Assembly (NCBI GenBank): GCA_905397405.1
Contig: CAJPVJ010000274.1
Coordinates: 1-29,596 of the forward strand
Reading direction: 5' to 3'
From: Oppiella nova
Lineage: Eukaryota; Arthropoda; Arachnida; Sarcoptiformes; Oppiidae
DNA: 29,596 nt
The stretch's first letter is position 1, and each line of letters begins with the position of its first letter. The position numbers were made by a program, and so were the translations under genes. Shown here in pieces: positions 1 through 11,467 of this stretch. Below the pieces are notes generated by a model that saw only the letters and a program-made list of their open reading frames with translations, did no database searches and was not told the origin of the DNA.

Positions 1-1016
1 TGAAATACAATTTATTAGAGTTTGATAAATGGCTCACCGATGCCAACATATAAAGAGTGTTTTAATTTATTTCTCAAAAATTGATAATTATTTGATAATA
101 ATCTCATTCATGATATTACAATTTTTTAAAAATATCGCAATCAATGTATTTATTGGGAGAAAAAAAGGCTGCAAAATATTTTCTCCCAAAAAATTATTAT
201 ATAAGAGAAATGATTTATAGCTTTTTCGCAGATAAAGAGTTTTTCTCTCCACATTATGTTATGTATAAAGTTAACAAAAAATTAAACAAATTTCTCGTTT
301 GAAAATTATATTTTTACTCAATAAATACTTCAAACTAATGGTTGCAAAGAGTTAATCACAAAAATATCTCTAAACGATTGACACAAATTAAATGCACACT
401 CAAAGTGGTGTAAAACATTTTAATTTCTCAGTTTTAAATTATGATGGCAACTATAATCATTTCAAATACAGATATCACTGATTAAATACCATACGCTTAA
501 TAGTCGTTTCAAATAACTGATTAATATAGACGGCTAATGATTTTTTGTTCAGAAATAGTTTACTTTAATTACAAATTTTAAAAATTTGTTTCAAATTATG
601 GTTCACAAACTTATGTAACTCTATAGACACACGAAATGTTATACAATATATTTGAATCTTTGTCTCTTAATTAGCAAAAATAAAAGGCATTTAATTGTTA
701 TTTGTTAAGCCATTCATTTAAATAAGTTAAACGCATTTTAATTAAATGATATGTTAATGATCGTTATCTTAATATCAAGTAATTATGTAATTAAAAGCGC
801 ATCAGAAATGTCACTGAAAGGGACACTCATTTGAATAGTGAAAAACTAAAAGATTTTAAATTATAAAAAATATTAAATTTACTTCTAGATAAGCAGTTAA
901 TATGTTTGTATTTCAAAATTATGTGACATTAAAATCGATTAGAAATTATTTTTTATTTCTCACAATGAGTTATATAAGCCATGATTTAAAATAATTATTA
1001 CTAATATTCTTCGCAC

Positions 1017-1043
1017 GAGAGAGAGAGAGAGAGAGAGAGAGAG
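1017..1043. repeat. (GA)n microsatellite
   Basis: 27 nt of uninterrupted GA on the plus strand. Confidence 0.95.
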
Positions 1044-1277
1044 TCTGAGAAGTTATCTACCAACAACAAAAAAATATAAAAATATAAAACACAATAAATT
1101 ATTTTAAAATATCAGTAATCCTTTAAATAGCAGCCCTTATATGAGAGTTGAATACAAAAAATCAAATTAAAAGAAACAGTAAAACAATTTATTGTGAAAA
1201 TAATTCAGTCGATTAGTATGATTAGTGTATGCGTTGGATAATATATGAAGACAAGTGAGAGCACCGGCAGTATTACG

Positions 1278-1295
1278 CCATACCATACCATACCA
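1278..1295. repeat. (CCATA)n short tandem repeat
   Basis: CCATACCATACCATACCA. A similar run occurs at 15543-15566 (TTACCATACCATACATACC). Confidence 0.85.
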
Positions 1296-1588
1296 ACTGA
1301 ATACAGGGAGACTAGAAGAGAGAGTACTTTTCTAATCCTTTTAAGTGGTTGTGAGTGAAAAGACTCAGTCGTTATCAATATAATGAGGGCTAAGACGAGC
1401 GCCAAATCACTGGAAATCATATATATATTTAACAGTAGGGGTGACAGACCACCGAAGACTTATATCAACCAATTTGACAGATGTATGCGTTCCCAAATGT
1501 GCCTGGTTACTGGATGCACCACCACTGCCACCACACCGATAGCACTGGTAGTCTGGTTTGCAATTTTGATGATTGTTACACTCTCTTC

Positions 1589-2104
1589 ACTATAGTCTAT
1601 GTCTCTAACGATATATCAATCTATTCTATCGGCAAATATGATGAAAATCTATAAATCTTTTGCAGCATTTATTTGAAAAATGAAATGTATTGTGAAATTA
1701 TGTATTAAATCATTTCCCAGATATATATATACACACAGAATATAACTTATATATATTCCCTGAACTATATTCACGAATAATTCATAATAACATTATTTCT
1801 TCGCATTTTTCATATAAAAATCTATTCATTTAGAAACTAATGTTTTATTTTCAACAAAACAATAATAAATAATTACATCGAGTGATATAAAAATAGAAAA
1901 TTCATTTCTCTATATTAAAAACCAAAAATAATTTATAAAAATAATTACAAGTCTTATAAAACCGAGCATGTTTATCAAAAAATATAATTAAAACCACAAA
2001 AATCAATCGCTATATTGGCCACCCCTTGGAACCCCCTGCCTAGCAGTTCATAGACAATAGGCATTATTGGTTAGACAGGAGTTACATAACAAAACAATTT
2101 CATA
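1589..2104. repeat. First copy (arm 1) of an apparent 0.5-kb tandem duplication
   Basis: This AT-rich block recurs at 2106-2619. The first 127 nt (1589-1715) are identical to 2106-2232, and the first difference falls at 1716 (c) against 2233 (g). Further differences are a TA indel in the tatata stretch, t/c at 1851, a few bases near 1932-1967, and A6 against A5 at 1977-1982. Its last 127 nt (1978-2104) appear in the second copy as the unreversed complement. No coding content. Most likely one haplotype of a heterozygous stretch, not a real repeat. Confidence 0.9.
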
Positions 2105-2105
2105 A

Positions 2106-2619
2106 ACTATAGTCTATGTCTCTAACGATATATCAATCTATTCTATCGGCAAATATGATGAAAATCTATAAATCTTTTGCAGCATTTATTTGAAAAATGA
2201 AATGTATTGTGAAATTATGTATTAAATCATTTGCCAGATATATATATACACACAGAATATAACTTATATATTCCCTGAACTATATTCACGAATAATTCAT
2301 AATAACATTATTTCTTCGCATTTTTCATATAAAAATCTATTCATTTAGAAACTAATGTTTTATTTCCAACAAAACAATAATAAATAATTACATCGAGTGA
2401 TATAAAAATAGAAAATTCATTTCTCTATATTAAAAACCAAAAATAATTTTAAAAAATAATTACAAGTATTATAAAAACCTAACATGTTTATCTTTTTATA
2501 TTAATTTTGGTGTTTTTAGTTAGCGATATAACCGGTGGGGAACCTTGGGGGACGGATCGTCAAGTATCTGTTATCCGTAATAACCAATCTGTCCTCAATG
2601 TATTGTTTTGTTAAAGTAT
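2106..2619. repeat. Second copy (arm 2), ending in a 127-nt same-direction complement
   Basis: 2106-2492 is a near-identical direct copy of 1589-1977. From 2493 to 2619 every base is the Watson-Crick complement of 1978-2104 read in the same direction (a fixed offset of 515), for example GCTATATTGGCC at 2009 against CGATATAACCGG at 2524. It is not an inverted repeat. Complementing 2493-2619 in place turns the whole block into an ordinary direct copy. One base, 'a' at 2105, separates the two copies. Confidence 0.93.
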
Positions 2620-2895
2620 CAACGTTTGCCTTTCAATCTTAATTATAACACATATTTATAAGCAAAAAATCATTTCTAATGAAATACATTATAGCGTATC
2701 TCAAAATAAAAGTCAATTTAATTACTTTCTGTCAATTAAAGCCATGAGTGATACAATCAAATAGCTTTGATAGGAATTGTCTATTTTTCAGGGCATATAA
2801 TCATGCAAATTAACTGCAATAAAAGCAGCAAATGTCCTAAACATATACAAAAGTGATCATAACTACAAAAGTCAATATAAATAATTAGATAAATA
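2620..2895. other. Unique AT-rich spacer between the two apparent duplications
   Basis: 276 nt with no repeat partner found by eye in either direct, inverted or same-direction complement form. Confidence 0.5.
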
Positions 2896-3415
2896 TTTTT
2901 GTTGTTTAACGTTTTGTTCATTACGTATTTTATATTTAGCTGACTTATATTTTACGGTAGTTTATCAGACACGGGTAGTTTGATGATAATTTGTATTCAT
3001 GATGATAATTTGGTTATCACTCTTCACAATCGCTCGTACGGTATATATAAAAATCCCAAATCATAATAAACAAGAAATTTATTTATTTATAAATTATAGA
3101 TAGAGTTAAAAAGGGGATTCAAACAAAACTACAAATATATTTCTACAAAACAAATCTTGCATTATATAGAGTACGCGATTGGAAAGTAGGAAAACACATA
3201 CACTCAACACACACACAGACAGCCCTCCCAGCCCTCCACCGAAAAAGTCTAGTGAGAAAATAGTCATAAAATAAAGGAAACGATGGCTAAAAAAGGTATA
3301 AGCGATTGGCTATTAAACAGACAGTGCGTTCGCATCCGTTCGCAAATGATTGTTAAGACTACCAGAGCTGAAAACGCCAGTTCCTAAGCGAATGGCAACC
3401 CAGAGGAGAGAGAGA
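2896..3415. repeat. First copy (arm 1) of a second apparent 0.5-kb tandem duplication
   Basis: This block recurs at 3417-3949. Its last 127 nt (3289-3415) are identical to 3823-3949, bounded on the left by an A6/A7 run-length difference. Its first 127 nt (2896-3022) recur at 3417-3543 only as the unreversed complement. In between, the copies differ by SNPs and small indels (for example t3023/g3544 and an ACACAAACAACC insertion near 3645). No coding frame of note. Confidence 0.9.
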
Positions 3416-3416
3416 A

Positions 3417-3949
3417 AAAAACAACAAATTGCAAAACAAGTAATGCATAAAATATAAATCGACTGAATATAAAATGCCATCAAATAGTCTGTGCCCATCA
3501 AACTACTATTAAACATAAGTACTACTATTAAACCAATAGTGAGGTCACAATCGCTCGTACGGTATATATGAAAACCCAAATAATAATAAACAAGAAATTT
3601 ATTTATTTATAAATTATAGATAGAGTTAAAAAAGGGGATCCAAACACAAACAACCAAAACTACAAATATATTTCTACAAAACAAATCTTGCATTATATAG
3701 AGTACGCGATTGGAAAGTAGGAAAACACATACACTCAACACACACACACAGACAGCCCTCCCAGCCCTCCACCGAAAAAGTCTAGTGAGAAAATAGTCAT
3801 AAAATAAAGGAAACGATGGCTAAAAAAAGGTATAAGCGATTGGCTATTAAACAGACAGTGCGTTCGCATCCGTTCGCAAATGATTGTTAAGACTACCAGA
3901 GCTGAAAACGCCAGTTCCTAAGCGAATGGCAACCCAGAGGAGAGAGAGA
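3417..3949. repeat. Second copy (arm 2), beginning with a 127-nt same-direction complement
   Basis: 3417-3543 is the exact complement, in the same direction, of 2896-3022 (offset 521), for example GTTGTTTAACG at 2901 against CAACAAATTGC at 3422. From 3544 onward the block is an ordinary direct copy of 3023-3415. A single 'a' at 3416 separates the copies, as at 2105. The complemented k-mer is at the start of this second arm but at the end of the second arm in the duplication at 2106-2619. Confidence 0.93.
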
Positions 3950-4527
3950 AAAAAAATACAAATATAAATAATACAACTCTAAAAATTAGCTCCAAATGTA
4001 TATTTCACATGAAGTTCATGAAAAGTAATTATGATTTGAATTGCAGTCAAACATTAAAAAAATAAGCCAAAAAAATACTAGTTAATGCTGTATGTCATAT
4101 ACAGGTATGCATATACTAGCAACGTATAGGTCTAGGAATACTATACAAACCGATGAGTTATATAATCTTAAAACATATTTTTCGGGATAGAAATTAGCGA
4201 TAATTTATATTCAAATGAATATATTATTCACAAACTTATACTCGAGACGTGAAGAAACACAAGAAACAAAAATAAAATAAATTTTAATATATTTATAAAA
4301 AAAACTTTTGTTCGCAAAGGAAAAGACAAAAATATTTGTTATGTTGAGAGAGAGAGAGACGAGAGAAGAGATGAGAAATAATTATATTAATAATAGAGTA
4401 GGCAATAGATCGCTGGCACAACAAAAATACATTTTTTCTCGTACAACAAATATGTCTGTCCATCAAAAAACAGCCCGGGCATTTCTATTGAGACGCAAAT
4501 TTTGCCCAAAATTTTAATTTTACTCAT

Positions 4528-4552
4528 TCTCTCTCTCTCTCTCTCTCTCTCT
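4528..4552. repeat. (TC)n microsatellite
   Basis: About 25 nt of TC, followed by TGTCTGTCT. A shorter GA-rich stretch precedes it at about 4345-4370. Confidence 0.95.
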
Positions 4553-5262
4553 GTCTGTCTTCATATGATGATGAGTGGGGGCTATGTTTAGGGGGGCTCT
4601 TAAGGCGTGCAACACATACACACACAACACAAGCACTAATTATTTTGGTTGACTTTATGCCTCTCTTTTCCTATAAAAAACATGACATTTATTACGGGTT
4701 ATGAAGTTTAAGGCCTTCACGTGCTGTCAATCATTATATAGATCTGATGGCAGAGAGATAGGGAATCACAGCCGTAGTGAAGGGGAGAACCAAACATTTC
4801 AAATGCCATATTCCATACCATTCCCCACAACATACACTACAGTGCACTGCCATACTATTCCCTGGGCTATGACTTGCCTATGGGATGGGTTCACCACCAC
4901 TCGCACCAGCAATGCTACAAACATTTAGAGAATTTAAAATATATAATCAAATTAAAAACTATATCTATATATGGCCTCAATATGTGAAGCCTATGTTTAT
5001 ATGGTGTGTGTATGTGCGCCGGGGAATGGTATGCCTATGTGTGTTGGCTCTGGAAATACTGTTTGCATTTCGCAACATATTTCGAGACAAATATCTATTA
5101 TTGCAATCAAAGACTATTAATTAGTTTTATTTTGTGAGTTAAGCACCAGAGAGACAACAAAAATAAAAGCAAAATAAATAATAAATTAAACGTAAAGGAA
5201 AAATAGTTATAACAAAAATTGAGTGAAAGAAATGAAAGGAGAATAAGACAGACAAGAGAGCG

Positions 5263-5280
5263 GAGAGAGAGAGAGAGAGA
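5263..5280. repeat. (GA)n microsatellite
   Basis: 18 nt of GA within a wider purine-rich stretch from 5224. Confidence 0.9.
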
Positions 5281-6109
5281 ATGACAAATGAATGCTGAGT
5301 TTGAATAAACAATGAGTAGTTAAGTATAACATAAATCCTTCAAATAAAACGCTAAACTCTTAAACGGTTTGGTTTTTATTTAAAAACCTATTTTAGTCGT
5401 TCAAGATTTACGACTAGGAAATACATGTGTAGGCACTGGGATATAGTGGTGGTGATGGAGATTCTGGTGGTCCACAAAAAAAGATTATTGAGGGCCGAGA
5501 GGGCAGTCACTCGCGTATACAATACACATATACATTGAAAACTTAAATACAGTGAATAAAAAGTCGTATAAAAAATCGCATTCAAACAACAGATAGTAGT
5601 TTTCAGTCGACTTTAAGCAACAGATTTATCCCGAAAAAACAACCTTTTGCTAAACGACTCAACCATTTATATTATTAGGGCTTTTATTTTAAAGGTTTTG
5701 TCGAAATAAATACCAATTCTTATGGAAAAACAATTTGAAAAAATAGCGAAACATTTGGTTCTAGTATTGTGTTAGCATTTTGTAGGGCTGTTTGACGAGA
5801 GATTTAGCCCCTAAAAAGCCATCAACTTTTTTGGATAACTTTTTTTTATTATGTGTGTTAACGCATTTTGTGAGCATTCAGTCAGTCTATATGTTGTGCA
5901 GAATATGCTCCGGGGCAATTTTAGACACACACACAACAGATTGTGAACCAATTTTTTCGGTCGTACTATCACTTGGACGTCGAAAATACTATACAATAAA
6001 AAGCCAAAAAACTAAACTAAAAAATATAATACAAAACATCGGTTTTGCAGAAACTAAAACATAAAATCAATGGTTGAGTCGAACCACCGGTGCTCTTATC
6101 AGACATACT

Positions 6110-6112
<3 letters not shown>

Positions 6113-6150
<38 letters not shown>
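6113..6150. repeat. (GA)19 microsatellite
   Basis: 38 nt of perfect GA. Minus-strand frames read it as a Leu-Ser run, which is not a gene. Confidence 0.95.
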
Positions 6151-6153
<3 letters not shown>

Positions 6154-6839
6154 TGTGGCAATGAAATGGTTCCCAAGTGTGGTATAGTTATTGTGTGCCA
6201 AACACTCTGTTCATCTACTGATAAGATATACCTCTTAAGTGGTGCACAGCTATTACACGGGACACCGACGGGACAGGCATTTAAGTGGCAAACTCTTAAG
6301 ATTAAGACACTCTTATAGACACCCAGAGACCCGTTACCACACATTTTCCTAACCGATAATCGCGACTAATAAACAATTTTAAAGCGTTTGGACTCCGAGT
6401 AAATTAAAATAGTGTCCATAAAAGTACACAAAACTGTGTGAGAAAAACGATTACCGACAATATATATACCACCAGAAACTGTTGAATTTAAATGCAAATA
6501 AAGTTTGTGTGACTTAATTGACAATCAATCTTAGTTAAGACCTACTGAAGAACCCATTCCTCCGCCCATTCCTTAGCCATACATACAATTCGTTGATATA
6601 TTAAACGCTAACCAAAAAAAACATTATTTCAAACAAAAGCCAAGTTTTCGCTGGAAATACATTAGCAGACAATCATTCAATTGTCAAATGAGAGCCAAAA
6701 TACTTATATTCATGTAATAATTGAATTCATACTATAATTTTGATGTATATTAATATTTCACACAAACGTTATTGTCTTCGCCTTAAAGAGAGCGCCGGGT
6801 GTTTACGGGGGTATCGATGCGATGATCGACGACTTTTGG

Positions 6840-6842
<3 letters not shown>

Positions 6843-6878
<36 letters not shown>
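6843..6878. repeat. (AG)18 microsatellite
   Basis: 36 nt of perfect AG, about 690 nt from the tract at 6113. Confidence 0.95.
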
Positions 6879-6880
<2 letters not shown>

Positions 6881-9711
6881 AAGAGTTAAAAACTGATAGA
6901 GATTGTTGCCCCATAAAAAATACATATATTTTTTTGTTAACAAGTTTTTTGTTCCCTATTTTACTACTGGTGTGAGAGATATTGATAGAGAGAAGGGCGC
7001 GAAAGGCACCGACACATAGGGTTCTGGTACTCATATAACAAACCAATTCACTTGTCTTATAAATTAAGGGCCACTGGTATTACACCGCCGATGGATATAT
7101 AGGCCAACACACAGATTGTCTGGGTTTTTGAAATATTGTTATTTTTGTGGGGTTTCGGAAATTTTTTTCCTATTAATAATGAGTTTTAAAGATTTATTTA
7201 TTGTTTTTTAATGCACTTTCAATCTGTTTTGTTGACCACATTTTATACTCGCACACACTTTTAACAAACATTTTTCACCCAAATATCCAATTTTATAATT
7301 ACTTATTATGATTAATATAATATTTCTCTGGAAAATATCTTTATTTTTTATGAATATATTAATAATCTTTGTCTTAAATTTCACGCAATAATCGGTTTTT
7401 CACTTTTTAATGTTATTTTTATTATTATTTCGCTTCTGTCACACAATTCGTGTTTTTATATTAATGTTTGTTAAGAAAAATATAAAATATATAATTCTTC
7501 CGCAATAATAACATTTAATGTCATATTTTTTTTGAGTCTTAAACACAACTTATATATTAAACACAAAATTAGCTTAATTTTCACAAAAATACTTTAATGA
7601 ATAAATCAATAAATACGAAAAAAACATTTTCATTATGGCGTTCATAAAAATAAATTATTTAAAATAAATTACATTTTTATGTAGACAACGGCATAATATT
7701 ATAATAATATCAACATAACTGTATTGTAAATATAAAATGTTTCAAATAAATTACAATATAAGTATGGAAACTATTTTCACACATTCATCAGATAATTAAA
7801 AAGAAAATAAATTTTTAAAATTAAAATTACAATTAAAACCACACATTTGCAAACATAATTCAAATCCAATGGACAGTAAGCTTGTATATAAATGGCTCAT
7901 CAAGTTAGCGATGAAAATAACCTAAACCTTTATCAATGAAAAACAAAAAATCGACTAAAATTTCAAATGCAAATCAATGACCAAAATAACTAAAACCCTA
8001 ATAATTAAACACCAAATTGAATGAACCCTTCAATGAATGCCAAAAAAGTCATTAATGACTGAAACGAAACGATAAAAAGAAATTCAAATCAAAATTCTCA
8101 TCAATTAATAACAATTAATATTTATTCGCAAAAAAAGGATTATAATTAAAAATAAACTTTTAATCTCTCGATTAGGAGACCAAACGATATAAATAAAAAA
8201 AACTTATATATCTATGCGTCGATCGCATATACAAGCAGATGGTATTGAATGGGATGCGAAAGTACACACAAATTATCATTATTTAATATTACAAAAATGA
8301 TAATTAAAATAAAAAGCAATAACTGGAAGGCATCGGTAGCCGTAAATCAAACTAATGGGAGCAACACTTAAGAGCTCTTTAATGCCTTTCACTTACAAAA
8401 CACAACGAAAAAAGAGTTTACAATTGCTTTTCATTAATTCAAATGCATATTAAAGTAATTAATAGCGAAAAACACAAAAAATAATAATCACAATAAAAAA
8501 TCAATACATTTCTGACCCCCACTCTCTCCTCCTTAATACCCGTTCCCATCAATCCTTAGTATTTAACAAATTACTAATAATTAGTTTCCTTTTCATAGGG
8601 AATGTCAACCCATTTGGCGAAGGGCTATACAAAATGATAGGCAGCCCTTTATTAGCATTAATAATGCATTAAATAAATAAAAAAGTTTTTTATATTATGT
8701 TTGATGGCATTTAGCGATGGGTTGGGCACTTCGTGGCATCGGGACACTGCCAACCATACCGATGCCACGCATTGGCGATACAAACACTGTTTATATGAAT
8801 GCCAAAACAATTAATCAATATTTATATCTCACTTTTTTTCATACTAGCACTCAAAATATGAATAATCAATACAAATATGTTTAAGTGTTTCCACACATGA
8901 GAGTCGAGAGATTCAAATCAAAAGCCAAATATTATTATATCGTATAAAATGAGTTATAAATCTATTTATCAGCCAATCGTTAATATATTGAAAACGCGTC
9001 CGAAATAAATATAAATATATTACTCAAACTGATGTGTAGTTACAGAAAAAAAACTGTGACTTAAATGACAGATATTTTTCAACGACTCGTATGATTAGCT
9101 CACAGAGTATTTGCTAATCAACTAATAATAACAACAAAATATCTGCACTTCTTATGCCTCTGAAAATTAATGCGATTTTTAAGCCTGAAAAAAATCACTT
9201 CAAAATACATGAATAGCCGGTGAAAATTGATTAGAATTTTGATTTTTGTTGAGCACTGAAATCGTCAAAAAAGAAAATAAAATGAAATTTCTTTTTAGCA
9301 ATTCGTATGAAAAGATATATACATTCAAGGAATTTGTAATTACTTTTTGAACGCAATCTTTAGATAAGACGAGAGAAATATATGTATTAAACAATTTTAT
9401 TTGCGATAAATAATAGCCTCAGATATGCATCCAATGCATAATAATTAGTGCAAAATTTTTTTCGCTGCCCTTAAATAATCATAAATATATTAAATAAATA
9501 GTAAACTTCTGGATATCAACAGAAAACTGTTTTCCAAGAGTTATGTAATAGTTTTGATAAATAAATAAAAAACAAGAAAAAATTGTCTTAAAATCTCGTG
9601 AGAGGGGCGCAGGTATTGGGGGAACACCTGTGGTCTAAGAGATGTTAAAAAATGCCAAAAATTTGGTCGAAATCGATGCGATTTACCAGTGATTGCAGGG
9701 GAGAGAGAGAG

Positions 9712-9793
9712 CTTTCGGGATAAGGCGGAGGCATTCAAATGGTTTGTCTCTCTCTCTCTCTCTCTCCCAGTTGTTAAAGACATACAATTTTCG
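9712..9793. repeat. Repeat block P, copy 1
   Basis: 82 nt identical to 10857-10938, starting CTTTCGGGATAAGG, containing a (TC)10 tract and ending ACATACAATTTTCG. Followed by one 'a' (9794) and then block Q. The translated (TC)n here gives Arg-Glu or Leu-Ser dipeptide frames that are not genes. Confidence 0.9.
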
Positions 9794-9794
9794 A

Positions 9795-9903
9795 AACGAA
9801 TTCATGTACATAAATGTATAGGGAATGGGAGATACGAAATACTAGGGCCCGGGATGTTGGGCTGAACGGTCAGACTTAGCACAGGAGAGAGAGAGAGAGA
9901 GAG
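9795..9903. repeat. Repeat block Q, copy 1
   Basis: About 109 nt matching 10351-10459 with two transitions (a9818/g10374 and g9879/a10435). It starts AACGAATTCATGTACATAAA, contains CTAGGGCCCGGG and ends in a (GA)n tract. It directly follows block P here, whereas its other copy stands about 400 nt before the second P. Confidence 0.9.
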
Positions 9904-10350
9904 AATAGTTTGTAATCAGTGCTGACTTTATGCTGAAGAATCGAGAGGAGAGGGAGGGATAGGGTCTCTAGGAGTCAACGATTTGACAAACATTTTTGTG
10001 GTCGTCTTTTTGCACATCTCTCTAAACAACTGGCACTCAGAGGTAGAGCTGATATATGTCTGGCCCTTAACTCACAGATTATAAGCCTGTGGTTCGCAAT
10101 GAATGGTTGTTCACCAGAAAACTCTAGTGAACACAAAACACAAGTAACTCTTCGGTGGAAAACCTCTACTTTTAATTCGTTTGAGCCTTTGGGCCATTTG
10201 TGAGACGACTCTCAAAAAAGCACTTCAAAAGTGAGAGAAATCCAAATGCAATGCATTTATCTCTATCTATGTCTTCAATACTTGTTAGTCGTTGTGTGAG
10301 AGAGAGAAAGAGAGAGATTGGAGAGAGAGCTCATAAGCAGTGAAGTGAGC

Positions 10351-10440
10351 AACGAATTCATGTACATAAATGTGTAGGGAATGGGAGATACGAAATACTA
10401 GGGCCCGGGATGTTGGGCTGAACGGTCAGACTTAACACAG

Positions 10441-10459
<19 letters not shown>
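10351..10459. repeat. Repeat block Q, copy 2
   Basis: Second copy of Q in direct orientation, followed by further GA repeats to 10474. The order of blocks is P-Q (9712-9903), then Q (10351), then P (10857), which a simple tandem duplication does not give. Confidence 0.9.
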
Positions 10460-10472
<13 letters not shown>

Positions 10473-10856
10473 GATGGGATGATGAGTATAACGTGTGGAC
10501 GTCCTTGACGTTAATGGCTCACCAACTCTCTGGCACTGGTAGGTGTGCAATGTATTGGCATCGCCAGGTATATACGGGACCCAAACACTATATACCTGCG
10601 CTCGCTCTCGACAATGGCTTAACTCCATTGCCATTATCTCAAAGCTAATAGTGCTTCGGGACAGACACTATAACTAAGAGCTACAGTCGTTCCCCTCATA
10701 GCCATCGAGTGTTGAACAACCATTTCTTCCTAATAGTCTTCAGTGGTATTCACTATAATTCGAGCGCAAAATATATGCCTTTCCATTGCAATCCCTCCCA
10801 AAATTTAAAGACCTAATAATTAAAGCGAGTGCACAGGTATGCAACGATTGAGAGAC

Positions 10857-10938
10857 CTTTCGGGATAAGGCGGAGGCATTCAAATGGTTTGTCTCTCTCT
10901 CTCTCTCTCTCCCAGTTGTTAAAGACATACAATTTTCG
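10857..10938. repeat. Repeat block P, copy 2
   Basis: Exact second copy of the 82-nt block at 9712-9793, including the same number of TC units. Identical microsatellite length in both copies argues for a very recent copy or for two renderings of the same locus. Confidence 0.9.
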
Positions 10939-11448
10939 TGTAGTTTTTAAGAGTTTTATTTAATGCATAAAATGTCTTACAATTTGTTATGTTTTATGTC
11001 TTATACGCTGCGAGAGATATATATTTAAATGACTTTTCAAATTAGCAATGAATGGGAAATCGAGAATATATTCATAATTTGCTGTCAAAACCTATTTTCG
11101 CTGAAAACCACTGCATATCCGACGCATTGAAATCGATATGATATTTATGTTTTGAGACAAACATCTATTTATAGGAAATTAAAATCAATTTGAAATCTAA
11201 ACCCAATTTCATATAAATATAATGCAAAAGTCAATCAAAATTTAAATCGCTTTAAAAAATTAAATTCTTATATAATTAAAGGTTTGAAGTTTGAGACGAA
11301 CTGACAAAACAACAAAATTATGAATTTTATGCTTCACTCCCGAAGTACGGCTCAAAAATAAATTTCATATGAAAACTATTTTATATTTATAACAACACTA
11401 ATAATACAATTAATGATTTATTTGCCACTAATGTTATCTCTCTGACAA

Positions 11449-11467
11449 GAGAGAGAGAGAGAGAGAG
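11449..11467. repeat. (GA)n microsatellite
   Basis: 19 nt of GA, with a (TC)n tract of 20 nt at 11623-11642. The two are opposite in sense and could pair as arms of a loose hairpin of about 155 nt. Confidence 0.9.

Larger units (their letters stand above)
1..1588. other. No gene seen; AT-rich non-coding DNA
   Basis: Frames here are short and lack family similarity. A somewhat more GC-rich patch at 1261-1575 contains GCACCGGCA, GCACTGGTA and the CCATA repeat, but no exon-like frame that I can support. Confidence 0.6.
3950..9711. other. No gene seen; AT-rich DNA with GA/TC tracts
   Basis: Contains the GA/TC tracts at 4528, 5263, 6113 and 6843. All open frames are under about 90 codons and several are only Leu-Ser translations of GA repeats. 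The stretch 7140-8700 is especially AT-rich and featureless. Confidence 0.6.

Noticed and set aside
2106-2619. Reading 1589-2619 and 2896-3949 as genuine tandem duplications with an inverted segment
   Set aside because: The odd blocks are complements in the same direction, not reverse complements, so inversion cannot make them, and the exact 127-nt limits fit an assembly bubble better.
6099-6344. Minus-strand open frames with Leu-Ser runs (6099-6344, 6783-7046, 10398-10634, 18306-18625, 18711-18950, 25060-25425)
   Set aside because: The runs are translations of GA microsatellites; the remaining residues resemble no protein and the frames lack splice or family support.
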